From positions 38,834,641 to 38,898,640 of the forward strand of contig OZ024857.1 of NCBI GenBank assembly GCA_964017155.1: DNA of 64,000 nt, given 5' to 3'. Numbering within the stretch: position 1 is the stretch's first letter; every line of letters starts with the position of its first letter. The notes under the pieces are model-generated. The model ran no database searches and was not told the origin of the DNA. It saw only the letters and a program-made list of their open reading frames with translations. This stretch comes from Oasisia sp. SBJ-2009 (taxonomy: Eukaryota > Annelida > Polychaeta > Sabellida > Siboglinidae). The position numbers and the translations under genes were made by a program. Of the stretch, positions 1-12,120 are shown piece by piece.

Positions 1-2445
1 CGATGGCTAAGCTAGTTGACGAAGAAACTAAAATACTATCACATCATAATGGCGTCCTTCGTTCTCGCCTTCGCGTTCTGACGTCACACTCTCAACTCGG
101 CTGCCCATCCGTATCCTACGGTCATCACAGAACGCTATTCGAATACGACGAGGCGGGATAATAACGATTGTCCGCGTGTTTCTTGGTCACAGCCACACGG
201 GCAGTCCGGGCCCCAGCTCGCGCCATTCTCTCTCACCGACGTGGTTCCGCCGACGTATTATATTCTAATTAGTCTTCCTATCCTATGGCTCAATTAGCTT
301 GTCCGAATACAATGTCCACTGCTACGAAGGGTACTCGTTAAACCGGATAGCGGTTCAATGGGTGGCCCACGCAATGTGGCCGGACACTGTTGGTCATTTA
401 CTATTTACGTGGGCCAGTTGAGAATGACAACACATTAGTGGTCAGTGTGTTAGTGCGAGCCTCTGACTCATGGGACGTTGGCGTGGTGTGATGCTGGTGC
501 AGTTTGCTATTTGGGGCAGGGAATTATAGAATTGGACTCTAATCCCGTTACATAATTACAACCAGGATACGTTGGCGAGGTCGGACTCCCGCTCACTCCC
601 ACACAGGGGAGGAGTCTTACACATGTCTAACATGGCTGATGCCTTCTCTCGCAGTCACAGGAACATATATGACAATACGTGAAAGGGGAAGGTGATTATA
701 AATGTTCTCAAAACACCTTGGTAAATACGATATTATTTTAAGCGGATAAGACCTGTTTCAAAAGGTACTCTAAAAAGATATAATTCGGTTCATATGTATA
801 GAAACATGTACAAAGTACAGCATCTTGGAATCGGAACAGTAAAAGGGACGTATGTGCTTGTTGCGAAGTTTGTATGCGGTCTATGCAAAATGTGTATACC
901 TATGTATGTGGCAGTGACGTATCTCGGATATCGGAAAGAGGGCCAAAGTGGTCCGAGCACGTAAAAGTGTTACTAATTTGCCATGTAGTGAGTGATGCAA
1001 CACATCATAAACAAAATTTATTTCGAAAGTCAACTGGGTCATGGGCCAATGCCCCGTTCCAAACAGACCGCTGGTATGTGGAATGATGACATTGTGTGTT
1101 TCAGGAGGAAACTGTTCTGACGTGTTTGCACACAGGAGCTAATTGTGGACAGCATTTCGCGGTCAGAGATTCCGTCATCAGTCAACTTTATAGTCATATA
1201 CGAATTGCCCATTTGCTCTGAATTTCAGTACTTTTGGGATAATTAGAGGCCAGATAGTGCAGTGGTTTTGACCGCCAATTATACGGCAGATAAATACAGG
1301 GCACTTACCGAATGTAAAGCACAGTTTGTTCGGTCCGACGCTTTACATTCTAAGGACACCCGTGCAGACGTAGACGCTGTCTAAACGGTGGAACGGCAAT
1401 ATCGCGCCCGAGTAAATTGATATGTCGCCACTGACAAATTACGTTCATCATTTCACAATGTGACCAGCTGCGAAATGCTGAGCCACTGTAATTCGAGCGG
1501 CAGCCGTGATCTATACAAGTATCCACTCGGTTAGTAGGCCTATGTATGAAAACATTCGACCTTCGTCACGCATGAAAACTTTGCATGTGCTCGGGTGTAC
1601 AGTTTGCCTAAAAGAAGAATAATTACTGGAATAAATTCAAGTCGCATGGTTTTACGTACATGGGAGACGAGACATACGCTTAAAGCGACATGATCAGTTT
1701 ATGGCTCTTTTATTTTTATTGCAAAATCATGTTAATCAGTATACGTTATAACTATTGTAGCGTCCTGGCCGCCAGTAAATGTTTTAACGAAAAAGAACTG
1801 ACTTCGTAATGTCAAACGTCGAATGTTTATAAGAATCCCGACGCTGTCACTCGAATCGCCGCGAGTGACACCCACCCTTTGACCTTTACCAACTGGGAGC
1901 CGTGCACCTGGCTGGGTGTGGCAGTTAATGAATTAGTTGTTATTGGCTACAGAGGTTTTCTAATAATAGGATGTCTCTTGTCTGGTCTTATGATGTGCAC
2001 ACAACATACATTACAAATATATACCATGTTTTTATAACAAATGTAACGCCCATACAAATCGCATTCACACATAAAAACTGACTTCATACCATTACGAATG
2101 ACAACAAATACACGACACGGCAGCACGTGCAACCCGTCAATTTGTGTTCACGTGATACTGCATCACGTGATCATGCATTGCCTTCTGGGCTTTTAGCCAC
2201 GCCTACAACGGTTTCGAAAACGCCTCGTGGCCGATGTGTACACAAAGTAAGCGACCTTACTGCGTCTATGTTCAACCCCTAAATGGTACATGAAATTTTT
2301 TTGACGGTCTGTACTCTGTACGCTATAATAGGTATAATTTATACCGTATAACATGATTTTGTAATAAAAATAAAAAGCCACGAACGGACCATGTCGCTTT
2401 AAGTTCATTTGTAGAGACAACGGAAAACAACCGTTAGTATGATGA
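1..2445. other. Intergenic, nothing recognised
   Basis: CpG-rich single-copy-looking DNA. The only ORFs are short and lack codon bias or known motifs. Confidence 0.5.
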
Positions 2446-2520
2446 TGTAGTATAGTGGTTAGCACATCCGCCTGGCACGCCGGCGGCTCAGGTTCAATGC
2501 CCGGTCGCAGCAAGCATGAT
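2446..2520 (+). repeat. tRNA-derived SINE head (tRNA-Asp/Gly-like)
   Basis: The sequence has an A-box-like tagtatagtggttagca and a B-box-like ggttcaatgcc at tRNA spacing. The anticodon and T stems carry mismatches, so it is not a working tRNA. Unrelated sequence follows to about 2.75 kb and is probably the SINE body. Confidence 0.5.
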
Positions 2521-4350
2521 ATATTTGGTGTTAAAACCTGGCTTTCAACATTGGGGACTGTGTATCCCTCGTAAATCGGAGAATCACATTAATGTTGGTC
2601 CCACCTCAATTTGGGACGTAAAAGAACCACCGAGGAAGACAAGCACCCTGGCAGTGACCTCCCTCAGTGCCACCACAGAAAGGTCGGCTTGGCGTAAATG
2701 TACACAATATACACAGACTAGTCAGTTAACTGAACCCTGCCAAGTGCGGGAAACAACTAGAACGAGAATTGATTATTAGTTTGCATTGTATTGAGAACAA
2801 AACTGTTATGTTCCACTCTGAACATCTCATTCTTCCAGATGGTGCCCTTCCAGTACTCGTCTCTCTGTCGTCTCGTTGATCTTAGATCGTTACTTTTCAT
2901 AATGTTTTCAGGTGGTGATGCGCGATGTCCATCGGTTATCTCATATTCTTCTGATGTGCCCACTTCCCTGTTCTCACTTGTTTGATCTTTGTTTGTTTTC
3001 ATTAAATAAATGTAATACGCCTCGTGTTGTTACAAAGGTTTTGATTTCATGTATTGTGTCGTATATGAAGGTCTCCCAGAATAAGAGTTACACAATCTGT
3101 TATGATTAAAGCAATGCCACGGACGTTGTGGTTCACTGTATTGTGACTGTGGAAGTATGTACAATGTACACGATAGTGTTACCTAAATAATGTTGCCAGA
3201 ACCGCCCAGAACAAACCTTAATAACTATTGGTGTTTGAAGATGTATTTCAATATGAAGATCATTCTTTAAACGTGTGGTTCCGCAATTCAGTTTTGAAAC
3301 AATTCCAGATAATTAGATTGTCATTGACTACCGAACTTAAAACGCTGAATTATAGGATAGGTCCTACATGTTCAATTGATACTCACAACTTCGATTTTGG
3401 TGTTGAGTGGCAATGTTCTAACCGGGTTAAATTCAGGTTAGAACAATAACCTCTTGTAGATCAATAGAAAACGTCGATAACATGGCTGAAGCCACGGGTA
3501 ACGAACTGGTCCCGCGTCACCCAGCTCCGCCATATTGCCGGCGTCATGCAAATGTCGTCTGCTACAGCTTTTTGCTACCGGAAGGTCACAGCGACACAGG
3601 GCGTGAATGAATCCACAATCCTCGGGTGACTTGTGCTCTCCACCGGCGAACGTACCTGGACATGTATACACGTGTAGGTGGTTAATGAGTCATTTTCCGA
3701 TGGGCAGCATTCGGTTAGGTCGCATTCTAGTCGCATTCTATCGCGTGGCATCTTTCTAAAGACCAGTCGTACGCCGCCCAAGCGTCTACATTCTCTGTCA
3801 TTCTACTTGGTGGCGCTTTGAATCATGCCGACCGCAGCAGACGACCAAGCAATAGTGCCTTGCATTAAAACATGTTAGCTACAACACTATCAATGTGTGT
3901 TCGTATTGGTAAATCGCAGAAAGGAGAAAAGGTTCAGTCAGGTACAATAAGGCTAATAAGCAATTGTTTTCAAACTGGGGTTCACGATCTTCTGAGGTTT
4001 ATTTGCTATTTCAGGGGATCGTCGTATGATGTTGTGTAATTCAAAGTGTAATTCAATGTATTAGATGTGTAGGAAATGCTGTACACATTGTTACTTATAG
4101 TGTCCTTAGAAAGCAGAGGACACGACATGTGATACGGGAAGAAGAAAAGGTTAATTTGTTCAGCATCCAACTGTGTGAGTTCAGGTCCGCTGCTAAGTCT
4201 TGTTCTGCAAATACATTCATTATGGCGTTTTACATTTAAAAAAATCATAACTTGTGACATCGAGTTAAAAACCAGTGAAACCCGCAGAATTATTGACGCT
4301 GAATGTTGGGAATTCTCTAAATAATATTCCTTTTAATAAAATCATACCGA

Positions 4351-4594
4351 GTGGCGCAGTGGCGCAGTGGCGCAGTGGCGCAGTGGCGCAGTGGCGCAGT
4401 GGCGCAGTGGCGCAGTGGCGCAGTGGCGCAGTGGCGCAGTGGCGCAGTGGCGCAGTGGCGCAGTGGCCCAGTGGCGCAGTGGCCCAGTGGCGCAGTGGCG
4501 CAGTGGCGCAGTGGCGCAGTGGCGCAGTGGCGCAGTGGCCCAGTGGCGCAGTGGCGCAGTGGCGTAGTGGCGTAGTGGCGTAGTGGCGTAGTGG
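4351..4594 (+). repeat. 8-bp tandem array (GTGGCGCA)n
   Basis: About 30 units of GTGGCGCA. A few read GTGGCCCA (near 4465, 4481 and 4537), and the last four before the exit read GTGGCGTA. Because 8 is not a multiple of 3, all frames are open and produce false ORFs. Confidence 0.97.
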
Positions 4595-4644
4595 CGCGAG
4601 CTTCGTTCTGTCGACTAAGGTCACCCGGGTTTTAATGTCGAACC

Positions 4645-4870
4645 TTCAACAAGTTCGTTCACTCCACGTGGCACCAGTTCACCAGTAGGAATGAGTACCT
4701 GGATATAGACAGTGGAGGATATGTGTGTACGAATATTATTACCTGCAGAGTGGCTGGATGCTTCCCAGAGAAGTGGAGATGGTATTCAATTGAACAGACC
4801 TGCCAGGAAGCAGTCATAAGGATTGGATACTGCGCACTACGTAAACAGTTACCTTTACCGTTTCGCAAAC
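4645..4870 (+). repeat. SINE fragment, body without tRNA head
   Basis: Shares gtggctggatgcttcccaga and the tail ggattggatactg..cactacgtaaa with copies at 45.3 kb and 58.1 kb. The upstream part (gagtacctggatatagacagtg) also aligns with the 45.2-kb copy. The head is missing or too diverged to see. Confidence 0.6.
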
Positions 4871-5112
4871 GTTACTGTGAGAATCCAGTTCAAATGTGTC
4901 TGTATAAATATTTCCGTCTAAAGGAATTCCTAAGAGTCAATCACCTCACAGGAATGAGGTGATTGGCGGACATTTCTGAGTCAGACTACGGATGTTTCTT
5001 CAATGAGTTACAACTGTTGGTCAGAGACGGGACCACAAATTATGTGAGTCATGATTTGGAGTAAATTGTGACTTTTATTTACCTCGGTATAATACAAAAC
5101 CAACCAACATTA

Positions 5113-5470
5113 ATAGGGCGCGGTGACCGAGTGGTTAGAATGCCTGACTCCTGACTAGAAGGACCGGGGTTCGAATCCCGATGCTGGCAAGCCGATGGTT
5201 CGGTACTGATACAGCCACGTATACCGTGTCGAAAATTTGGCAATTTCGTTCACCCTGTATCGCATGCCCCTTACAACCCGCACTAGTGCGCCCAGCGTGG
5301 AAGGGTAGGCCAACAACACCAAAACCATGCCCAGTCCCCAGTGGCACCGAAAGAGTCTATGACCAAGGAGGCGGCTCTGGTCAACTAGGGCTAAGGGCAA
5401 GGGAGGGGTGCTAAGAATCTCTGGGTCAAAACGAGCCTCCAAAAAAGTAGACTAAAGATAGCGACATACA
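5113..5470 (+). repeat. tRNA-like head and leader joined to the LINE fragment downstream
   Basis: 5117-5190 reads as a tRNA-Ser-like head: A box tgaccgagtggttagaatgcc and a perfect B box ggttcgaatcc. About 270 bp of noncoding sequence follows, then the start of the LINE endonuclease frame in the same orientation. This could be a SINE beside a LINE or the leader of the LINE itself. Confidence 0.6.
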
Positions 5471-6624
5471 CCGTCAGAACTCTATTAAGAGATTAACACA
5501 TACAAGACTTTGAAGAAGAACTTAGGGAAACCAGGTTGGTATGGGATGTAATCGGGATCGGAGAAATGAAAAGACGAGAGGAATGTTTCACTACCTTACA
5601 CAGTGGCCACCTACTATACCATTCTAAGGCAAACAACGGCCAAGCAGGAGTATGCTTTCTCATAAACAGGAAATGGAAAGACCATAATTGTTACAGTGAT
5701 GGTAAACAACATCAGCCCCAGAGTAGCAGAACTTCTTGTTCTGTGCATAATAAAGCGTTACAAGCTAAAGGTAGTGCAAGTATATGCACCAACAGCATCA
5801 TACTCAGAAGAAGACATACATAGACATACAACGACGTCGATGAGATTCTACAACGAAATCTAGGGGACTTTAGAGAAACAAAACCACTACACGATAGTGA
5901 TGGGTGACTTCAACACGCATATGGAGAAAAGAATAAACCCTATGGTAACGGCAACGGGCAAATTTTGGCTCGAAACGAGAAACGAAAGAGGCAAAATGGG
6001 CAACATCAAGAAAGTACCAAATCATTAATACCATGTTTCAGAAGAAAGCAGGGAGGAGATAGACATGGAAAAGCCCAAAAGGTTTAACGAAGACAGAAAT
6101 TTGCTACATCCTAATAACAAACAGGCCAGACATCGTCACTGACGTAACAGTCATCAACCAAGTCAATCTTGGAAGTGACCAAAGAATGATTATGAGCAAC
6201 ATCAGACTGGAAAAGAAAGGAATTTTTTTTACCAAGAGGTCACAATAGGATCAAAGAAGATCGAATTCCAACTAGAATTGAGAAATCGATTCGAGACACT
6301 ACAAGAACATCAACACCATGAGCAAAAACATCACATACATGATCCAGCAAAGCGTATCAAGAGTAGCTAAGCAAGCCACTAAAGTCAAGGATATCGACAC
6401 CAACACGAATTCTGATGACGAGACGACGAGAAATTTTGGAAAATGGCGACGATAAACAACAAAATTAATAGAGTACGCAGAGACATGCAAGACCATCAAA
6501 AAGAAAGCACGAGAGGACATCAGGAAATACAACCAAGAGATCAAACGAGAAACGATCATGACATCAAAGAGCCTGGAGAAAGTCAAATGAACGCAGAAGC
6601 TAGGCCAAGACCGACTGATCACAC

Positions 6625-6625
<1 letters not shown>
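5455..6625 (+). pseudogene. Decayed non-LTR retrotransposon (LINE) endonuclease region, 3' truncated
   Basis: Conceptual reading across several frameshifts gives blocks typical of the apurinic-type endonuclease of LINEs. They include TRLVWDVIGIGEMKRREE near 5530, NNGQAGVCFLINRKWKDH near 5630, VAELLVLCIIKRYKLKVVQV with YAPTASYSEEDI near 5730-5815, HYTIVMGDFNTHM near 5890, and NRPDIVTDVTVINQV with LGSDQRMIM near 6120-6195. The usual SDH catalytic triplet is SDQ. Stops and indels break the frame. Sequence continues to [14 protein letters not shown] and QDRLITL, just before the reverse transcriptase would begin, and then stops at another element. Best family guess: the RTE/craniofacial-development-protein-2-like LINEs abundant in molluscs. 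Confidence 0.8.
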
Positions 6626-6977
<352 letters not shown>

Positions 6978-7320
6978 AATACATTCATAATACATTTTAC
7001 AGTAATTCGGATCAAGAAATCCACGAAATTAAAATAATAATAATAAGAAGAACATTTATAAAACGCCATAAATCTAGAAATATCCATTCGGAGGCGCCGA
7101 AAACAGTATTCCTGATATAATGTAAGAACACAGGATTTCCATCAAACACATTTCTCAAATTACTGTCAAGAAGACGAGGAAGGAGGCCGAGCGTTTTCAA
7201 CACATGTGTTTACACAAGTGACAGGTGTGTGTGTGAAGTACTATAGCATTGCTGAGTAGGCAACGCCCCCCGACACGACCACCGCATCACGATTGGACAC
7301 TTCTTGAGTGACTTGTCGTC

Positions 7321-7668
7321 ACGCGTGACTGCGCTGGCGGTTCTCGCTGCTGCCGCCTGGCGTCGTTGTAGGTGTAGGTGTGTTGATGCGCCGTCGTCGT
7401 GTTCGTCGGTGTGTCGGGGTGAACTGCTCATACTTCTACGTCCGTGCTTGCCTCGGCGTGTGGAGTGATCCCGAAATCGGTGTCGTTAGCGGCGACGTAA
7501 TTCAGCTCCGTGGGACCGCGGCTACAGCGTCAGCGGGAGACGGTGGACGTAAACGGATCTAGCTGACGAAGAAAGTTTACCAACCGGAACCTTGCCTTGC
7601 ACCTGTGTGAGCGATACAGACACGACCGTGGCGCCGCCAGCACTGCGGGCTACCTGACTGCTCTAGTG
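7321..7668 (+). promoter_or_regulatory. CpG-dense segment ending in a good splice donor; possible noncoding first exon
   Basis: Dense in CpG and GCC/CGT repeats, open in places but with no recognisable protein. It ends ctctagtg|gtaagtgt at 7668/7669. An upstream noncoding exon of the MLCK gene is needed if the acceptor at 32959 is real, and this is one candidate. The link is speculative. Confidence 0.25.
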
Positions 7669-8974
7669 GTAAGTGTATTATGTGCTTTAAGCAGCCAAGC
7701 AAGATGCAGTCTATTACAGCTACTTCGCCATGGTGAAATATGTCGTCGATATATGGACCAATATATATTGCTTTCTACATCCAGGTGCTCTTGCCGCTGT
7801 CATACCAACAAGTATCGTGTGTCATGTGGGGTGATCAGTCATCACATGCACACATTTTTGTCACGCTGAACAGTGCAAGTCGAAATGACACATTACAGCA
7901 TATTTTCATATATTTCTATTTTAACCGACGTGCGTCGTCACTGACAAGACAACCAGTGACAATGTTCTACCAAAACTCTAGACAATATATCATTATTAAA
8001 TTATATTATCATTAAACACACGGCACTACTTGCCTATATGTGACCATAAATACAGTAACAGCCATACATATACATTTAGAAATGCGGACTCGCACGGTAG
8101 TCTCGTAATAATGATGTTGGAGACACATGGAACGCGTTTTGTAAGAATACTGTTGGTCGCTCATTCTGCTATGAACCTGTTTACTTGTTCCTAAATGCTA
8201 CCGGGTGTTTGAAATGTACACTTTGTGTCAACCAGTGGGAACACCCTATATATGTGGTTACGACGTCCAGACCTGTAATTGTTGTGACGTCATATGGAGT
8301 TGAGTAGTTCCGCGTGGCTGCACTATGTCAGAAGTAGCTACTTGCCATCAACGCGACAACGTCAAAGATCAGTGTCTGTCGTGTGTGTTGCACTCCCTGC
8401 ATGTGTAACTAACCTTGTATTAACCACACACATTTACTGGTATTTGCGAGATATTTGTCTTGCTATTACAGTTGAATCAGTTTAAAAAAAAACAGTCATG
8501 GTAAATTCCTGCGGAGTGTTTAACCACATAATTATAAATATTTACACTGACACAGTTTAATGTGGCTTAATGGTTATTTCCACACGTATTACTTATGATC
8601 AAATTAAATGGTACCGTGATATGGGCGGACTGGTCGTGAATACTGACGCGATAGTTATCGGTGTACTGCTTACCTTGTATGAATTGCATATGCTCCGCAC
8701 GATAACCCTGGATACTATCTACAATAGGCCCGAGGCTACGATTAACGGGTCACCGTAAAATTCCAATACATAATTCACTTTGTCGCATTCTCTTGTCCTT
8801 TATCACACAGACTGGCATCTTCATTCAGGTGACCAGTCGGGTGTGTAAACCAGGACATGGTCACAAACATGTTCCTTCTAATTAAGACGACCGGGATAAG
8901 ACTGACCTACTATATAGAATCTCCGGCCAGTCGACTTGTATGGAAGTCAACAGACGCCTGCCTAGTTAACTGGC

Positions 8975-9075
8975 ACCATTGTTCGGTGGTAACGCATTGA
9001 CTGAGTCCACCAGGATTCCAGCCCGGGGTCACGTATTCACTCGACTCTTGAAAGTCGCCTTTCAGCCGTGTCTAC
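8975..9075 (+). repeat. Possible tRNA-like SINE remnant
   Basis: ggtggtaacgcattgactgagtcc followed by ggattccagcccggggtca resembles degraded A- and B-box spacing. Weak. Confidence 0.25.
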
Positions 9076-10350
9076 GGTAGTGGAATGGCGTTGATAGCAC
9101 CAGATTTGCCAGTCGGTTGCGTAGACCGTATTGTGTCCCCGCTGGGCCGGTCAGCTCATTCGGCCGATACATGATGGATAGCTTACTGTCAGCTCATGGG
9201 CATGTTAGGGACATCATTAAGGACATGCAGCGGTCACTTCAATTGACCCGAACGTATTAACTTGATATATCAGTTTTCTTTGTTGCTGTACACCCGTGTG
9301 TGTGCTTAGAATAACATGTGCGTAACTCAACCCAGGAGTAGTGTACTCAGTGTGTTTAACATTAATGTGAGCAAGCAGTCGCTGTTTTGTTATAATACTA
9401 TAGTGCTCAAGGCACGCCGTCAACCGTGGATAATCGACGTTCAGTCATTTGCTGATGGCCCCAGGACCCCTCAGTTTAGAAACCCATTTAGACGACCTCC
9501 GGCATGACAAAAGCCTCGTCGTATACAGAATTCTACCTCTGTAGCGCAACCGGAACAGTTAACAAAGCTACTTGCGGAAGAATAAAAACAATAGAATTAT
9601 AAACTGTGCAATCCTTGAAAAACCTCCTCCGCAAATAACGATTGAAATCGTCAACTTAGTGCAATTTGTATTTAGTTCGTCTCACTGAAGTAATGAAATC
9701 TGGTTGGTTTTAGAATGGATTTGTTACGTCTCTGGTGAGACGTGTACAGTCGTCACAAACCATACCTTGATCCGGTCTGACCGGTCATGCGGTTCATTTG
9801 TGGTAGTGCAGGTGTTCCATTAAGCCAACTTCAGGCCAGACAATGGTTCACACATTTTTGTTCATTAAATCCTAGATCAGTTTACCAATATGTCTTACCG
9901 GTCGACATGGTGAGTTTTACACAGTTACCTTTGTTACCTGTAATGGTCTCTGGCGCATCCATCCATCTGTTCTGTTGGTAAATTCTGACATTGACAACCC
10001 GTTTGTTTTGATGTGGTTCAGTTTGTAGGGAAAACAGAAGACACGTTATTATTCTCTGGCATGTCTCGTGTCATTGGTGACTTCAGTCTCCAGGGCCGGG
10101 TCCCAAGGCCGACGTGACTGGAATGTAACACGGCTATATACTACACTAATCAAACTGTATATCGCACCTGTTTACCTCTCAAGAGACTCGAGTATTCGTA
10201 ATCTGAATATGCAACCACATTCCGTGGCCTTCTTAAGAAATAATGCCCTTTGGGGGAAGGCGTTATCACCTGTGACATGTGAACAAATGGTACGAGGGTT
10301 AAGTGTACGTGTGCATATGTGTCTATACACACATGCGTATATACGTGCGC

Positions 10351-10411
<61 letters not shown>
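10351..10411 (+). repeat. (CA)n microsatellite
   Basis: Pure CA for about 60 bp, flanked by gtgc/tacgtg-rich DNA. Confidence 0.97.
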
Positions 10412-10415
<4 letters not shown>

Positions 10416-11680
10416 ACATAATGTTAACACAGAGACTGTTGTTTAATTATGTATACAAAATATATCCGATAATGCATTTACTTATTAAAAAAAATTCATA
10501 GTTAATATCCGGATATTCGGCTATACTACTGCTGTACATGTTGCCCCCCTGACGTCGCTTGAATTGTGAGCACTTATAACGGAGTAATAGCGTTAGGACA
10601 TTGCGCAATTCCGCGCACCACTTGCACGCTCGAAGAAGCACAAATGGCTTGTGTAATGCGTCATACCACTGCTGCCTTGTAACCTACATGGGCCACATTA
10701 CGTAAGCGCTGGTGGGCCTACACATTGGCCTGATACACGTCCGAACATTCGCGTTTGCACTGAGCAGAGGAGGCTGATTGTGAGACCTTTGTTCCGGATA
10801 CACATCTTATACTGACTGTCACTACTGTCACAACGACTTGATTATAGCTGACTAATGTAATGTAATGACTCTTAATTGTAAGATATATATGACCTGTAAA
10901 CGATGTCATCAATTCGATGAGTATTCCCTTGAATCTATGTATGTTTTGAACATCTTCCAGCAGAAGTAAGTAAAGTCACTCAATGTGGAGATTCCCACAG
11001 TAAAATAAAAAATATAGCTAACTCAAAATCTACATTGAATACATAAAATAATAAAGACAATCTATGAAACAAATGTGACCCACTCCAGGCGACGGTTCGC
11101 TTTGGTATATTGAGCGTAATTCGCTCTACATAAGGCCGCGGGCTCAGGGGTCACCGGCTCAGGCAATGGTCGAAGGATATCAACATGGTAATACACGGAT
11201 TACAAAATGCATGGCTCCCCTTCATCATTCTATTAAACTAGTACCCACCCACGTGGATGAGTAAATGTGTGTCATATAGTCATATTTACACTCATTGCCT
11301 CCAAATGGGAGTTCCAGACGCCCAGTTTGTCGAGTTCCTTGGCTGACTTAAGTCCTGGAGTTGGAATCGCTGGTTCAACTCGCAAAGCAATAGGAGAAGA
11401 AACTAGAAAAAACCGTTGCAAGCAATAATATTATGTCCGGGAGTGGTTAAACAGGTATATCTACTTGGGATAGGCCGTCTATAGCACACCTGCAGCAGAC
11501 ATCGGAGAACTATGGAGCAGTTAACAATCGCCAGTGTGCCTGGGGACATGTTCTGACAAACTGGGAACTGAATTCAAACATTCGTTACACGTCGTGAGTG
11601 CACAGGTACAAATGAAAGTGTATTGACATGCAAAAAAACTTGGAAGGAAGCTTGTCCAGTTGTGCCATACATCTAACTGC

Positions 11681-12035
11681 AATGCAATGCAATGCAATGC
11701 AATGCAATGCAATGCAATGCAATGCAATGCAATGCAATGCAATGCAATGCAATGCAATGCAATGCAATGCAATGCAATGCAATGCAATGCAATGCAATGC
11801 AGTGCAGTGCAGTGCAGTGCAGTGCAGTGCAGTGCAGTGCAGTGCAGTGCAGTGCAGTGCAGTGCAGTGCAGTGCAGTGCAGTGCAGTGCAGTGGCGTGG
11901 CGTGGCGTGGCGTGGCGTGGCGTGGCGTGGCGTGGCGTGGCGTGGCGTGGCGTGGCGTGGCGTGGCGTGGCGTGGCGTGGCAAGGCAAGGCAAGGCAAGG
12001 CAAGGCAAGGCAAGGCAAGGCAAGGCAAGGCAAGG
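11681..12035 (+). repeat. Four-block pentanucleotide array: AATGC, AGTGC, CGTGG, CAAGG
   Basis: Read in one fixed register: AATGC x24 (11681-11800), AGTGC x18 (11801-11890), a single AGTGG, CGTGG x17 (11896-11980), CAAGG x11 (11981-12035). Each block is internally perfect. Long ORFs on both strands are artefacts of the repeat. Confidence 0.98.
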
Positions 12036-12058
12036 CAAAATGCGGTGCGGTGCTATAC

Positions 12059-12067
12059 GCACGCACG

Positions 12068-12118
<51 letters not shown>
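12059..12118 (+). repeat. (GCAC)n/(CA)n microsatellite
   Basis: Short GCAC run passing into pure CA, directly after the pentamer array. Confidence 0.95.

Positions 12119-12120
<2 letters not shown>

Noticed and set aside
2446..2520. Possible functional tRNA gene
   Set aside because: Mismatches in anticodon and T stems; SINE-like flank.
5117..5190. Possible functional tRNA-Ser gene
   Set aside because: A and B boxes are good but the acceptor ends do not pair, there is no long variable arm, and LINE sequence follows: a tRNA-derived repeat head.
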